DNA from: Selenomonas sputigena_A | Lineage (GTDB): Bacteria; Bacillota; Negativicutes; Selenomonadales; Selenomonadaceae | NCBI RefSeq assembly: GCF_051603425.1 | Contig: NZ_CP194411.1 | Location: 620,001 to 684,000 of the forward strand | DNA: 64,000 nt | Reading direction: 5' to 3' | Shown here: positions 17,869 through 26,974 of the stretch, in pieces | Layout: each line of letters starts with the position of its first letter | Position numbering within the stretch: position 1 is the stretch's first letter | Program-made: the position numbers and the translations under genes | The notes under the pieces: model-generated | Told to the model about the DNA's origin: nothing | Database searches by the model: none | The model's input: only the letters and a program-made list of their open reading frames with translations

Positions 17869-18840
17869 CTAAGTTTTCCGCAAAGACTGCAAAAATCCCA
17901 CAGCCAGAAGCAGAGGCACAAGAAGAGCGCACGATGTCAAAAACACCATCCACCAGGCTTCCTGATGAAAATGTTGAAGAAAAACCACCGCCGCATTATT
18001 CGTATATACATGAAATCCCATGATATAAATGCTATAGCGCGAAATCAATTCTATTCCTCTGTCAAAAACCCGCACTCGCTTCTCCAGAAGCTGCCCCAAA
18101 AACAGCAACAAGTATATGACAAGCACGCTATAACATACATTATACAATGGATCCGGAATCATATACGATGCCAGATCCAGGCGTGGGATCGGCAAGAATA
18201 CGATTGCGCCCAAAGCTGCAGCAAAAGCCAAAGCCCCAAATACGGAAAGCATCCTGTATCTGTTCCATACGGCAGCAAACAAACACCCCAGAACACACCA
18301 AAGAACTGCAAGCAAGCCTTCATGTATGCCAAACCCGACAGGAAATTCCAACGGCCTCATCCAACCAACGAGGAACAAGAATCCTGCCCCAAGTAAAATA
18401 TTGTCTTGCTCTTTGCCATAGCACAACAAAGCTCTTGCAAACATCTTGCCCCAAAAAAGCGCCGGCAGAAACCAGAGAATGAATCCATAATGATGCAAAT
18501 GAGGCATATCCATAAAATAGAGGAACCCTACGGCTGTTTCCCATAAATCCATAGCAGGGCGCCCCAATGCCCATATCTTTATGTTCTCAGCCGCAATGCC
18601 CAATAGCCCGAAAAATAAATAGTACCTGCCCAGTCGAAAAAAATCATGCTTATCAAAAACAGATAAACGTCCGCCCTTCTCCCGCTTCGCCCACAACAAA
18701 ACGCCGGACGCAAAGAAAAACGCCGGCATATGCCATGCAAAAATAAACCGGCTCAACGGCGAAGCTATATGGCCCAGAACCACAGCCAATATGGCAACGG
18801 CCTTCAAAAAATCCAAGCTCCATACTCTTTCACTCTGCAA
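17869..18840 (-). CDS. Acyltransferase family 3 membrane protein
   Basis: 324 residues with about ten hydrophobic helices. It begins ERVWSLDFLKAVAILAVVLGHI, the classic acyltransferase-3 start with the conserved His, and then FIFAWHMPAFFFASGVLL. Members O-acetylate or succinylate cell-surface sugars in the membrane. Start chosen: TTG 18840, because GGAGG lies exactly six bases upstream and no ATG is suitable; the upstream frame overlaps the preceding gene. It sits between two glycosyltransferases, so it likely acetylates this glycan. Confidence 0.87.
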   Translation of the reverse strand: MQSERVWSLDFLKAVAILAVVLGHIASPLSRFIFAWHMPAFFFASGVLLWAKREKGGRLSVFDKHDFFRLGRYYLFFGLLGIAAENIKIWALGRPAMDLWETAVGFLYFMDMPHLHHYGFILWFLPALFWGKMFARALLCYGKEQDNILLGAGFLFLVGWMRPLEFPVGFGIHEGLLAVLWCVLGCLFAAVWNRYRMLSVFGALAFAAALGAIVFLPIPRLDLASYMIPDPLYNVCYSVLVIYLLLFLGQLLEKRVRVFDRGIELISRYSIYIMGFHVYTNNAAVVFLQHFHQEAWWMVFLTSCALLVPLLLAVGFLQSLRKT

Positions 18841-18862
18841 TACGATCCTCCGTTCTCCATTC

Positions 18863-19942
18863 TCATATTTGCAAAAGGGCGAACAATTCCTGCCAATTTT
18901 TCGCATATGGCGGTGCCGGCTCTTGCTGCGGCAGCACGTCATACTGCACCGTTCCCATAAACACCTCCCGGATTGCCTTTGCCCAAGCGCTCGCCTCCAA
19001 CGGCTCCAAGAACTTTACACGTGCATACCCGTCCAGCACCTCATGTGCATACGGCAGATTCGCCGTTAGGATCGGCTTTCCCGTAACCATAAATTCCGAA
19101 AGAGGCATTCCCCAGGATTCCAGGCGCGACGGGAAAAGCATCGCACCACATTCCGCATAGAGTGCAAAAACGCGCTCGCGCGATTGGCGGCCAATGAAGC
19201 GAAGTCCCGGAACATCCCGATACTGCCGAATGATCTTTTCTGCATATTTTCCCTCCGAGCCGTCCATCGTCAGAACGATTTGCAATGACGGCAAATCCTG
19301 CAGCATTTTTGCCGCCTCGCAGAGCACCTCGACGTTCTTATACGTATGCACCGTAACCGGATAGAAAAACATTTCTTTTCTTGCCGCAATTGACACAATG
19401 GGCTGCTGAAAAGCCATTTGCGGCCTTGCCACCACAACATTCGAAATGCCGAAAAGACGCTGAAATTTTTGACGCATCCAGTCCTGTTGGACAATCACAT
19501 AGCGGTTCCTAAGCAAATTGATGCGGTAAAGGTAGCGGTAAAACAAAACAAACAGCGTAAATTTCCAATCGGCAAAAACCTCTTGCCAGCGCAGCAAATA
19601 AAAAGGTGACGGATTATGACAATAAACAAATTGCCGTCCCGCCACAACACGCGGCGTCATATCATGCATAGAAAGCCACAGATCCGGACGGATTTCCTTC
19701 GACAGGCGATGAAACAGAACATATTCATGATAACAGCGCTGCAGCCAGGAACTCTTTGCGGCAGGAAAAGCCATATAGGTAAGCCTCTCATCGGCGACAT
19801 CATCAAAAAGGCGCACATCATGAACCAGCGCGATAATCTCAATGCCTTTGCAGCAGTGCAGCATTTCACGCAGGCAATCCTTATATACCGAGAGCATTCC
19901 GCCCGCCACGATGTTCACACCGGACACCACGATCTTTTTCAA
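18863..19942 (-). CDS. Glycosyltransferase family 4
   Basis: 360 residues, GT-B fold. It starts KKIVVSGVNIVAGGMLSVYKD. The donor-site signature is FPSRLESWGMPLSEFMVTGKP with the two glutamates of the EX7E motif. Start TTG 19942 has GGAGG five bases upstream and gives the usual beta-strand N-terminus; the longer frame overlaps the previous gene. It belongs to the 16.7-22.2 kb glycosyltransferase run. Its sugar specificity cannot be inferred. Confidence 0.87.
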   Translation of the reverse strand: MKKIVVSGVNIVAGGMLSVYKDCLREMLHCCKGIEIIALVHDVRLFDDVADERLTYMAFPAAKSSWLQRCYHEYVLFHRLSKEIRPDLWLSMHDMTPRVVAGRQFVYCHNPSPFYLLRWQEVFADWKFTLFVLFYRYLYRINLLRNRYVIVQQDWMRQKFQRLFGISNVVVARPQMAFQQPIVSIAARKEMFFYPVTVHTYKNVEVLCEAAKMLQDLPSLQIVLTMDGSEGKYAEKIIRQYRDVPGLRFIGRQSRERVFALYAECGAMLFPSRLESWGMPLSEFMVTGKPILTANLPYAHEVLDGYARVKFLEPLEASAWAKAIREVFMGTVQYDVLPQQEPAPPYAKNWQELFALLQI

Positions 19943-19955
19943 ACCATCCTCCGAT

Positions 19956-21095
19956 CTATCCTTCCTGCTTCCAAAAACCATCCGCAATACGCCGGGCAGA
20001 TTCCTCCGGACTGTGTCTTTGGGCGATCGCCAGAGAAATCCTTCCCATTTTCTGCAGATCCGCATCCTCCATCATGAACTTCATGCACCGCACAAACGCC
20101 CCTTCATCCTCCGGAGGAAACAACAGACCATTCTCCCCATCATGCACGATATCCGGCACGCAGCCGCATTTCTCCGAAACGACAGCAGGAAGACCCAGGG
20201 CCAAAGCTTCATCAACAACAAGACCCCAAGGCTCTGACAAGCTCGGCAAAACAAACACCCTGCTTGCAAGATAATAAAGAGGCAGCTGCTCCTGTTGGAC
20301 AAAACCGGAAAATATCACATGCGCCAGACCATGCTCCCTGACGTAGGTTTCCAATTCCGTTTTCTGCGGCCCCGATCCGACCAAGAGCAAGCCCCAGCCT
20401 TTTTCTTCACATGCGGCCTTTTCATAGGCACGCAAAAGAGACAAAAGATTCTTTTCCGGCGAAAAACGTCCGACATAAATGAAGTATTGACGCAGCGGAA
20501 TTCCCAGCATAGAACAAAGCTCCCCGCGCTTCTCCTCCACATCATATCGCTTGCGGCAGGAATCATAAATCGCATGATCCACTCCACCGACCCCGCCCAT
20601 AACGACAATGCGGCCTTCAGGAACACCAAGCTTTCGGACATACGCCTTGTGCTTTTCCCCCGCGACAACAACGCGAAAACACCTGGACAAGAAGAGCCTC
20701 TTGATCCATTCCTTCCATGCCGTCCGCACATGATCCGCTTCCTGCGATTCAACAATGGCCGCCAGTTTTTTCCCACACACTATGCCATAGAGCCAAAGAA
20801 ACCAATAGGGAAGCGCGCTATATTCCCCGATGATAAAACATTCCGCCCTTGAACGCATGGCGCACCATAAAACCTGCAGGGAAAGCTTCCATGACGGAAC
20901 TTCCTCCCATTTCCGGCGTCGGTTCAAAACCGTATACGGATAGAGAATACGCTCTTCTTCCACCCGCCAATCCCGCAAAACCGAGGTGCGTGCAAAATAA
21001 CAAACCGTAAGTTCGCCACGCCATTTCTTTGCCAGTGCATTGAAAAGCAGCGTCTTATACGGGGATATGATATTGTGGAACAGTACCGTACGCAA
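19956..21095 (-). CDS. Glycosyltransferase family 4
   Basis: 379 residues, retaining GT-B enzyme. It begins MRTVLFHNIISPYKTLLFNAL. The donor domain has FIYVGRFSPEKNLLSLL, LLLVGSGPQKTEL and LPSLSEPWGLVVDEALALGL with EX7E. The ATG is the first residue of the conserved strand. It lies four bases after the previous gene, so the two are translated together. It probably adds a single residue of the repeat unit. Confidence 0.89.
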   Translation of the reverse strand: MRTVLFHNIISPYKTLLFNALAKKWRGELTVCYFARTSVLRDWRVEEERILYPYTVLNRRRKWEEVPSWKLSLQVLWCAMRSRAECFIIGEYSALPYWFLWLYGIVCGKKLAAIVESQEADHVRTAWKEWIKRLFLSRCFRVVVAGEKHKAYVRKLGVPEGRIVVMGGVGGVDHAIYDSCRKRYDVEEKRGELCSMLGIPLRQYFIYVGRFSPEKNLLSLLRAYEKAACEEKGWGLLLVGSGPQKTELETYVREHGLAHVIFSGFVQQEQLPLYYLASRVFVLPSLSEPWGLVVDEALALGLPAVVSEKCGCVPDIVHDGENGLLFPPEDEGAFVRCMKFMMEDADLQKMGRISLAIAQRHSPEESARRIADGFWKQEG

Positions 21096-21099
21096 GAGA

Positions 21100-22209
21100 T
21101 CAACTCCTCAAAAAGGCACTAAGGCGCTCCACCTGCCGGGACCAGTCATATTGCGAAACAAACACGCGGTTTTGCTCGAAATATTGCGCCCCTTCCCTTC
21201 TCGCCGCACAAGCTTTAAGCAGCCCCTCCCGAAGCCCTGCTGCACTCGTCTCAACGAAAAATATATGCTGGGCAAAGTCCTCCCAGCCTGCAAAACGCGT
21301 CGAGACAACGATGCGCCCGGATGCCAGATACTCCATGATCTTGGAAGGGAAGTTGTTTTTATTCTCCGGCAGTCCCATATTGCGAGGATTGACAACGATA
21401 TCGGCACCGGCAAGAAGCGCATAGTATTCCTCACGTGAAACAAAGCCGTGGTAAACAATGCGTGCGTCCCGTCGCGCCGCCTCCCGGACAGCCTCTTCCA
21501 AAGGACCGCGTCCCGTAAAGTGGAACTCCGCCTCCGGCACATCCAGCAAACGAATGGCCTCTAGGTATAAATCAACACCCGTCACTTCATTCAAAAGCCC
21601 CGCATAAAGAAAGCGGCATTTCTCCTTGACTTCATAGCGAAACCCTGCATAGTCCGCCATGCGTACCGCCCCGGGGAAAAAAAGCTTATTGCGGTGAGGA
21701 AATGTTTCGTAAAGGTGGCGTGAAAGAAACACCAGGCGATCAAAGCGGCCATAATCCCGTTCCGTCCATCTCACTAAAAAGCGCCGCAGGGGTGACGCAT
21801 GAGACTCCACGCCTGAATGGTCGGCAACGATCAAGGCAGTACGCACACCTAAAAGCCGTGCCAAAAACAGTATACCATAATAAATCCAATAATAATTATA
21901 GAGCAGTACGTAATCCATGTTCCGCATCAAGCGAAAAACCTTCCACTGATAGCGAAAAAAGCCCGTTATACGCGAAATCGATCCCGTCCGTGCCACAAAG
22001 TCGATGCCCTGCGCCGAAATTTCTTCCTCCACCGCATTCGACCAATGGTCTTCCTTGGGAAACCCATAAAAAGAAAGCACCTGCACCTCATTGCCATGCC
22101 GAAGCTCCTCTAGCAATTTCCCACAAAAATTATTCGCCGCCTCCGAAGCATACCGAAAACGTGCGATCAAAGTCGGCGGCATATATGTACCGCAAAAGAG
22201 AATCTTCAC
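21100..22209 (-). CDS. Glycosyltransferase family 4
   Basis: 369 residues. It starts VKILFCGTYMPPTLIARFRYASEA; the C-terminal half has CRFLYAGLLNEVTGVDLYLEA and FHFTGRGPLEEAVREA, with the donor loop NKNNFPSKIMEYLASGRIVV. Start GTG 22209 is taken because it opens the first beta strand; an upstream ATG at 22248 lacks a site. It is the first gene of the five-gene run. I found no clear promoter in the 22210-22410 gap. Confidence 0.85.
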   Translation of the reverse strand: MKILFCGTYMPPTLIARFRYASEAANNFCGKLLEELRHGNEVQVLSFYGFPKEDHWSNAVEEEISAQGIDFVARTGSISRITGFFRYQWKVFRLMRNMDYVLLYNYYWIYYGILFLARLLGVRTALIVADHSGVESHASPLRRFLVRWTERDYGRFDRLVFLSRHLYETFPHRNKLFFPGAVRMADYAGFRYEVKEKCRFLYAGLLNEVTGVDLYLEAIRLLDVPEAEFHFTGRGPLEEAVREAARRDARIVYHGFVSREEYYALLAGADIVVNPRNMGLPENKNNFPSKIMEYLASGRIVVSTRFAGWEDFAQHIFFVETSAAGLREGLLKACAARREGAQYFEQNRVFVSQYDWSRQVERLSAFLRS

Positions 22210-22314
22210 CTTGCACCCACCGTCGATATTTTCACTCCGCCACATCATTATGTTTAAGCAACACGGTCTTCCACAGAAGCCGGATCAATATCTCTCCAGT
22301 TTCCAGTATACCAC

Positions 22315-22345
22315 CATGCCGCATCCCAAGAAAGGATGCGGCATG
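22315..22345. terminator. Stem-loop between two glycan operons
   Basis: A perfect 12-base stem (CATGCCGCATCC with its complement) and a seven-base loop. There is no T-tract on the minus strand, so intrinsic termination is not assured; it may mark the 3' end of the long pse operon or stabilise its mRNA. Confidence 0.5.
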
Positions 22346-22410
22346 ACCATATGAATCAATTGCCATACCTCTGCAAAAATCTATCCATCAGCACTCTTCG
22401 CAAAGTACCG

Positions 22411-22614
22411 TCATCGCCGTTCCAGTAAAAAACCTTTGGAAATCAATGTCCTTTGCCGAAAGAAGCTATCTTTGACCGGCATGTCGGCTGCATAATCCTG
22501 CAGTCCATCGCGTTGAAGCGTATCCTCAGCTTCTTGCCATGAGGAAAATTCGCCCTTGATGCCGTAAAAAGGCTCACCTATATATTTCAAACGCAAAAGA
22601 ATCGGCGGAATCAT
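22411..22614 (-). pseudogene. N-terminal fragment of a TIGR04325-type methyltransferase
   Basis: 67 residues. GIKGEFSSWQEAEDTLQRDG and the preceding proline-rich helix resemble the start of LIC12133/TIGR04325 putative methyltransferases, which are normally about 250 residues. The catalytic region is missing and the frame stops at 22411. It is the last reading frame of the long operon. Its partner family LIC12162 is intact at 32.1 kb, so a full copy may once have stood here. The family call rests on a short motif. Confidence 0.5.
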
Positions 22615-22650
22615 CGCCTTTATGATTTTTTTAACAACGAAAACCTCCGT

Positions 22651-23748
22651 TCAATCGACATGGAAATCATTGATCGCGCAAATGACAGTCTGTTGTTCTT
22701 CCTCTGTCATTCCATTATACATAGGAAGGCTCAAAACCTCTGCCGCATACTTCTCTGCAATCGGAAAAGCTCCTTCTCGATAACCTAAATAACGATATGC
22801 CTCAGCCAGATGCGGCGGTATAGGATAGTGAATCATCGTGCCGATCCCTTGTTTTTTCAGATGTTCTGCCAAAGAATCACGCACCGATGTATGAACAACG
22901 AATTGATGCCACGTCGAATCTGCCCCCGGACGTATCCGAGGCAATCGGACGTGCGGGTTGTTGATCGCCTCCATGTATCTGCCGGCAAGCCGACAACGCT
23001 CCGAATTAAATTCGTCCATATACTTCAACTTCACACGCAGCAGCCCCGCTTGCAATTCATCCAGCCTGCTGTTGCATCCCACAACCTCATTGTGATATTT
23101 CTTTTCGCTTCCATAGTTGCGAAAAACGCGGAACTTCCGCGCCAATGCAGCATCATCCGTCACAATGCAGCCGGCATCACCAAAAGCTCCACACCCCTTC
23201 GTCGGGTAAAAACTAAAGCAGCCAACATGCCCAAAGGTGCCCACCGTTTTCCCTTGCCAATGATTTCCGTGGCTTTGTGCACAATCTTCGACAACCTTCA
23301 AATTATACCTTTGTGCAATATCCATAATTTTTGTCATGTCACATGACTGCCCATAAAGATGCACAGCCAGAATCGCCTTCGTACGGGGCGTAACAGCTGC
23401 TTCTACCTTTTCGGCATCAATGTTGTCATAAACGTCCGGCTCAACAAAAACGGGACGTGCTCCATTTATCGTAATCCCCATGACGCAAGCGATATAAGCA
23501 TTGGACGCAACAATGACTTCATCGCCCTCCTTGATGCCCAGCAGGCGAAACGCCATCCACAAGGCATCGAGACCACTTGCCAAGCCCACGCAGTATTTCG
23601 CGCCGATATATTTTGCCCATTCGCTCTCGAATGCCTCAACTTCCTTGCCCAGGATATACCAGCCGGAACGAAGCACCTCAACCGCCTTTTCCTCATACTC
23701 TGCCGCATGCAGAGAAAACTGGCGCAAAAGGTTATTTGCCATAATCAT
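22651..23748 (-). CDS. DegT/DnrJ/EryC1/StrS sugar aminotransferase
   Basis: 365 residues, PLP-dependent. It transfers an amino group to a keto-sugar nucleotide. The PLP lysine lies in SFYPTKGCGAFGDAG, preceded by the VEDCAQSHG phosphate-binding segment; the N-terminus WYILGKEVEAFESEWAKYIG is typical. It resembles the enzymes forming 3-amino-3,6-dideoxyhexoses on dTDP (FdtB type), but the substrate is not proven. The neighbouring SDR may supply its keto-sugar, giving a branch apart from PseC. Confidence 0.9.
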   Translation of the reverse strand: MIMANNLLRQFSLHAAEYEEKAVEVLRSGWYILGKEVEAFESEWAKYIGAKYCVGLASGLDALWMAFRLLGIKEGDEVIVASNAYIACVMGITINGARPVFVEPDVYDNIDAEKVEAAVTPRTKAILAVHLYGQSCDMTKIMDIAQRYNLKVVEDCAQSHGNHWQGKTVGTFGHVGCFSFYPTKGCGAFGDAGCIVTDDAALARKFRVFRNYGSEKKYHNEVVGCNSRLDELQAGLLRVKLKYMDEFNSERCRLAGRYMEAINNPHVRLPRIRPGADSTWHQFVVHTSVRDSLAEHLKKQGIGTMIHYPIPPHLAEAYRYLGYREGAFPIAEKYAAEVLSLPMYNGMTEEEQQTVICAINDFHVD

Positions 23749-23765
23749 GGTGTTTCAATCCCCCG

Positions 23766-24749
23766 TCACGAATCCAGATACTCATCCATATACTGCATAT
23801 AATAATCTATCATGCGTTCCAATCCATCCTTTAAGGCTACCTTGGGCTTCCAACCTACAACCTTTGCCAATTTTTCGCTCGTACCATAAAAATCTCCAAT
23901 ATCGATTTTTTTACGTTCTTCCGGGAATGGCACGATTTTCAGACTGCCTTTGCCGGAAAAACGGAGCATCATCTCAGCCACCTCTTTCAAGGAAGCCTTC
24001 TCCCCCGACAAATTAAATACATCCCCATAGGTTTCTTCACAAACAGCTGCCAGACACATGGCCTCTACGACATCATCCACATAATTGAAGTCACGCACCT
24101 GCTCCCCGGTGCCAAAAAGCTGAATTTGTTCCCCCGTCACAGCACGGTTGGCAAACCAACCGATAAAACCTTGACGGGCATTCTTGATCAGCTGCCGAGA
24201 GCCATAAGTATTCGTCAGGCGAAGGGATACCGTCCGCACACCATATACCTTCGTATAAAGCTGATGATAGTGCTCTGCCGCCAGCTTATTGATGCCATTC
24301 ACGTCCGGCGGTGAAAGAGGATGTTTCTCATCCACGGGCAAATACTGCGGATGGCCGTAAATCTGCCGTGTGCTGGAGAACACCACTACAACATCCGGCG
24401 CATAATGTCGGCAGGTTTCCAACAATGTGAGCTGCGCCCTCGTGTTGACTTCCATATCCATGAAAGGCTCCCGCATGCTGTCCTGATGGCTCACCTGTCC
24501 TGCAAGATTGAAGATATATTCCTTGTCTCGCACCAAATATCTCAAGCTGTGCTCATCGCGCATATCAGAAAAGTTCAAACACACATCATCTTTTATATCT
24601 TTGATATTAAAAAGATTCGCCCCATATTCATCCAGCATGGAGTCAAGCAAAGTAACATTTGCACCTTCCTTGACGAGGCGAATCGCCAAATTGCTGCCGA
24701 TAAAACCGACGCCGCCTGTTACCAAAATATTTTTACCTGCAAATGACAT
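23766..24749 (-). CDS. NAD-dependent epimerase/dehydratase (extended SDR) with atypical active site
   Basis: 327 residues. The NAD motif TGGVGFIGSNLA is near residue 10, and FSSTRQIYGHPQYLPVDE holds the serine/threonine position. The usual YxxxK reads VNGINKLAAEHYH, with Asn where Tyr is expected. This variant appears to recur in a subgroup of sugar-nucleotide epimerases, so it may be functional. Start ATG 24749 has AGGGG eight bases upstream and overlaps the stop of the next gene upstream. It pairs with the DegT aminotransferase. The exact reaction is unknown. Confidence 0.82.
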   Translation of the reverse strand: MSFAGKNILVTGGVGFIGSNLAIRLVKEGANVTLLDSMLDEYGANLFNIKDIKDDVCLNFSDMRDEHSLRYLVRDKEYIFNLAGQVSHQDSMREPFMDMEVNTRAQLTLLETCRHYAPDVVVVFSSTRQIYGHPQYLPVDEKHPLSPPDVNGINKLAAEHYHQLYTKVYGVRTVSLRLTNTYGSRQLIKNARQGFIGWFANRAVTGEQIQLFGTGEQVRDFNYVDDVVEAMCLAAVCEETYGDVFNLSGEKASLKEVAEMMLRFSGKGSLKIVPFPEERKKIDIGDFYGTSEKLAKVVGWKPKVALKDGLERMIDYYMQYMDEYLDS

Positions 24750-25695
24750 TATAGCAACCCCTTTTCCACCTGCCCAATCGCTCCTTATAACGCTGAATCG
24801 TATGCCAAAAGCCCCTCGGTATACCGACAATTCCTTTTGCAAAAGCAGCATCATAACCATTCTGCACCAATTTCAAGGCTGCTTGCAGAGAATCAAGATA
24901 TGGAAAATAGATATTCGGTACAGTTTCTTCAGGAAGCCTATACGTACTCAGATCAAACATATGCAAGCGCAGCCATCTCAAACCATGAAAATGATAAAAG
25001 ACGATGGGGACGCCATCTACTTTCGGTCCTTCCGTGCAGCAATACTGCTGCACATTCCATGGAGCAACCCCGCCACCAATATGTTCCAACTCATGCACCA
25101 TGCCCGAAAATCGTATCATCCAATCGTCCAAATACTTCTGATCACCAAATTTGCCATCCTCAAACCGATCATAGCACCATTCTTCGCAGCGGTCACACCA
25201 CCAGTTCAAAACATGCAATCCATTCTGTGTATTGCGGAACGTCATAAACTGCACGCAATAAATGCCCGAAGTCTCACTTTGATCATACTCCGGCGTATAG
25301 CGATGCCTTGTAATCATGACATCCTTTTCCGATGCATGAAACTCATCCAATAAAACCTGCGGTGACTGGAAAAAATATAAATCCGCATCAAGATATGTAA
25401 CTTCCGGCACAGCAAAATGCTGCAACACATAAAGGATGGAAAAAGATGAGCACGTCCAGCAATATTCCCCTCTAGTCCGTGTCTTTTTTATCGAGAGCAG
25501 ACGCTCATTTTCAAACTCTTTCATGGATACAACCTGCACATGAGGCAATGCCAATTTCTCCAGAATCTCTTCCGCCAAATCGTCAAAAGCAAAAATATAA
25601 AGAAGAAATGCCTCACCCGTTTTTTCCAATGACTCATACAATGCCAATCCGCGTGTCAAATAGCCGGAATCAAACAAGGTGCAATAACGATTCAT
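24733..25695 (-). CDS. Putative glycosyltransferase, GT8-like fold
   Basis: 320 residues. It begins MNRYCTLFDSGYLTRGLALY and carries the metal-binding DxD in VTYLDADLYFFQSP, the layout of GT8-type GT-A enzymes. IYCVQFMTFRNTQNGLHVL and FGDQKYLDDW resemble the acceptor half of that fold. Start ATG 25695 has AAGGGG six bases upstream. It overlaps the downstream epimerase by 17 bases. Sugar and linkage are unknown. Confidence 0.82.
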   Translation of the reverse strand: MNRYCTLFDSGYLTRGLALYESLEKTGEAFLLYIFAFDDLAEEILEKLALPHVQVVSMKEFENERLLSIKKTRTRGEYCWTCSSFSILYVLQHFAVPEVTYLDADLYFFQSPQVLLDEFHASEKDVMITRHRYTPEYDQSETSGIYCVQFMTFRNTQNGLHVLNWWCDRCEEWCYDRFEDGKFGDQKYLDDWMIRFSGMVHELEHIGGGVAPWNVQQYCCTEGPKVDGVPIVFYHFHGLRWLRLHMFDLSTYRLPEETVPNIYFPYLDSLQAALKLVQNGYDAAFAKGIVGIPRGFWHTIQRYKERLGRWKRGCYNVICR

Positions 25696-25727
25696 GGCAA
25701 CCCCTTTCATATTTATCGAAACATGCC

Positions 25728-26972
25728 TTATGCTCTATCCTTTAGAGATTTTTTCACGATTCTATCAAATTCAATCGCACGATTCTTGTATGTATGTTCC
25801 CTGAGGCAGCGCCTTGTCCCAGCTTCAGCAATCCTCTGCCTCTCTTTTGGATGCTCATTCAACCATGTTGCCTTTTCGACACAATCCTCAAGAGAATCAT
25901 AAACCACAACTTCCTTGTCTGGCATAAAAAGCTCCTTCATATTTTTTTTATTATCTGTCAGCAGGCAGGCGCCAACACCTGTCGCCTCATAAAGTCTCAT
26001 ATTGGAAGCAAATTCCGGGGAGGAATCTGCATGAATATTCAATACAACATTTGAGCAAAGAAGCGCATTAAACATCTCAATCCCATACACCGGTGACCTC
26101 ATCTGCTTATACAATTTATAATTTACAGGGAGTCTCGGCCGCTCTTCCCAAGCACAAGCTTTATTTAAAACTGGTATTCGCGAAAAAATAGTATCTCTCG
26201 ACCATTGAGAGAAAAAATGGATGGCATCATAAAGCTCCCCCGCCAAAACACCCCGCAAAAAATCCTTCTTCTTGTATGTAGCGCTTGGCGAGTAAATATC
26301 CAACGGTAATACATCCAAAAGCCCAAGCAACAATTTTTCCCGGAACAAATGGTATTCTTTTCCTCTAACAATGTTACCGACAAAAGATATTTCCGAGCAT
26401 GTTCTATCATCTTTGTGCAATACAGAAAGAATGTCCGGCGGAAATGCATGATTCATATGAACGGCGTTTGCACCTTTTTGCCGCAAGTAAGAAACGCTTT
26501 CCGGGGCGCAGCAAAGGATAATATCCACCAGCCCCCACAAGTCTTGCCTAGCACGTTCTTTTGCAACGGCACTACCCGCCCAGCCAATAATCAATCGTAC
26601 AGAAGCAACTTCTTTTTTTACCTGCTGCACAAAGGACGCGCTACAGCAATCATCCGCAAATAAGATGTCCGGACAATACGCCTTGATTTGCAGCAGCAGG
26701 ATTTCCTCCAACGACAAATCATTCCTGTGGACAGAATTCTCTGCCAGCCATAACTTTTGCAGGAAGTCGGCATTCACCACAACATTTTCAGTTTCATAGC
26801 CGATTTCCTGCAGTGCCTTGCACCATCCCGTCGCAAAATAATTCGTATAACTTGCATCGACCCTTGCTTTAAGCTCCCTATAGGATAAGCCTTTTGGGTC
26901 GTTGCTTGTTTCCTCGGCAAAAAGCTTTGCTAAAGCGTCTGCATGCGTATTGCCCACCCAGAATATTTTCAT
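25728..26972 (-). CDS. CgeB-like glycosyltransferase family protein
   Basis: 414 residues from ATG 26972. It begins MKIFWVGNTHADALAKLF. The C-terminal GT-B-like domain has SSPEFASNMRLYEATGVGACLLTDN and LFMPDKEVVVYDSLEDCVEKA, typical of CgeB/DUF3880 spore-maturation glycosyltransferases that appear in flagellin and surface glycan loci. It overlaps nothing but is three bases from the upstream dehydrogenase stop. An activity on the operon glycan is inferred from position. Confidence 0.82.
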   Translation of the reverse strand: MKIFWVGNTHADALAKLFAEETSNDPKGLSYRELKARVDASYTNYFATGWCKALQEIGYETENVVVNADFLQKLWLAENSVHRNDLSLEEILLLQIKAYCPDILFADDCCSASFVQQVKKEVASVRLIIGWAGSAVAKERARQDLWGLVDIILCCAPESVSYLRQKGANAVHMNHAFPPDILSVLHKDDRTCSEISFVGNIVRGKEYHLFREKLLLGLLDVLPLDIYSPSATYKKKDFLRGVLAGELYDAIHFFSQWSRDTIFSRIPVLNKACAWEERPRLPVNYKLYKQMRSPVYGIEMFNALLCSNVVLNIHADSSPEFASNMRLYEATGVGACLLTDNKKNMKELFMPDKEVVVYDSLEDCVEKATWLNEHPKERQRIAEAGTRRCLREHTYKNRAIEFDRIVKKSLKDRA

Positions 26973-26974
26973 TG

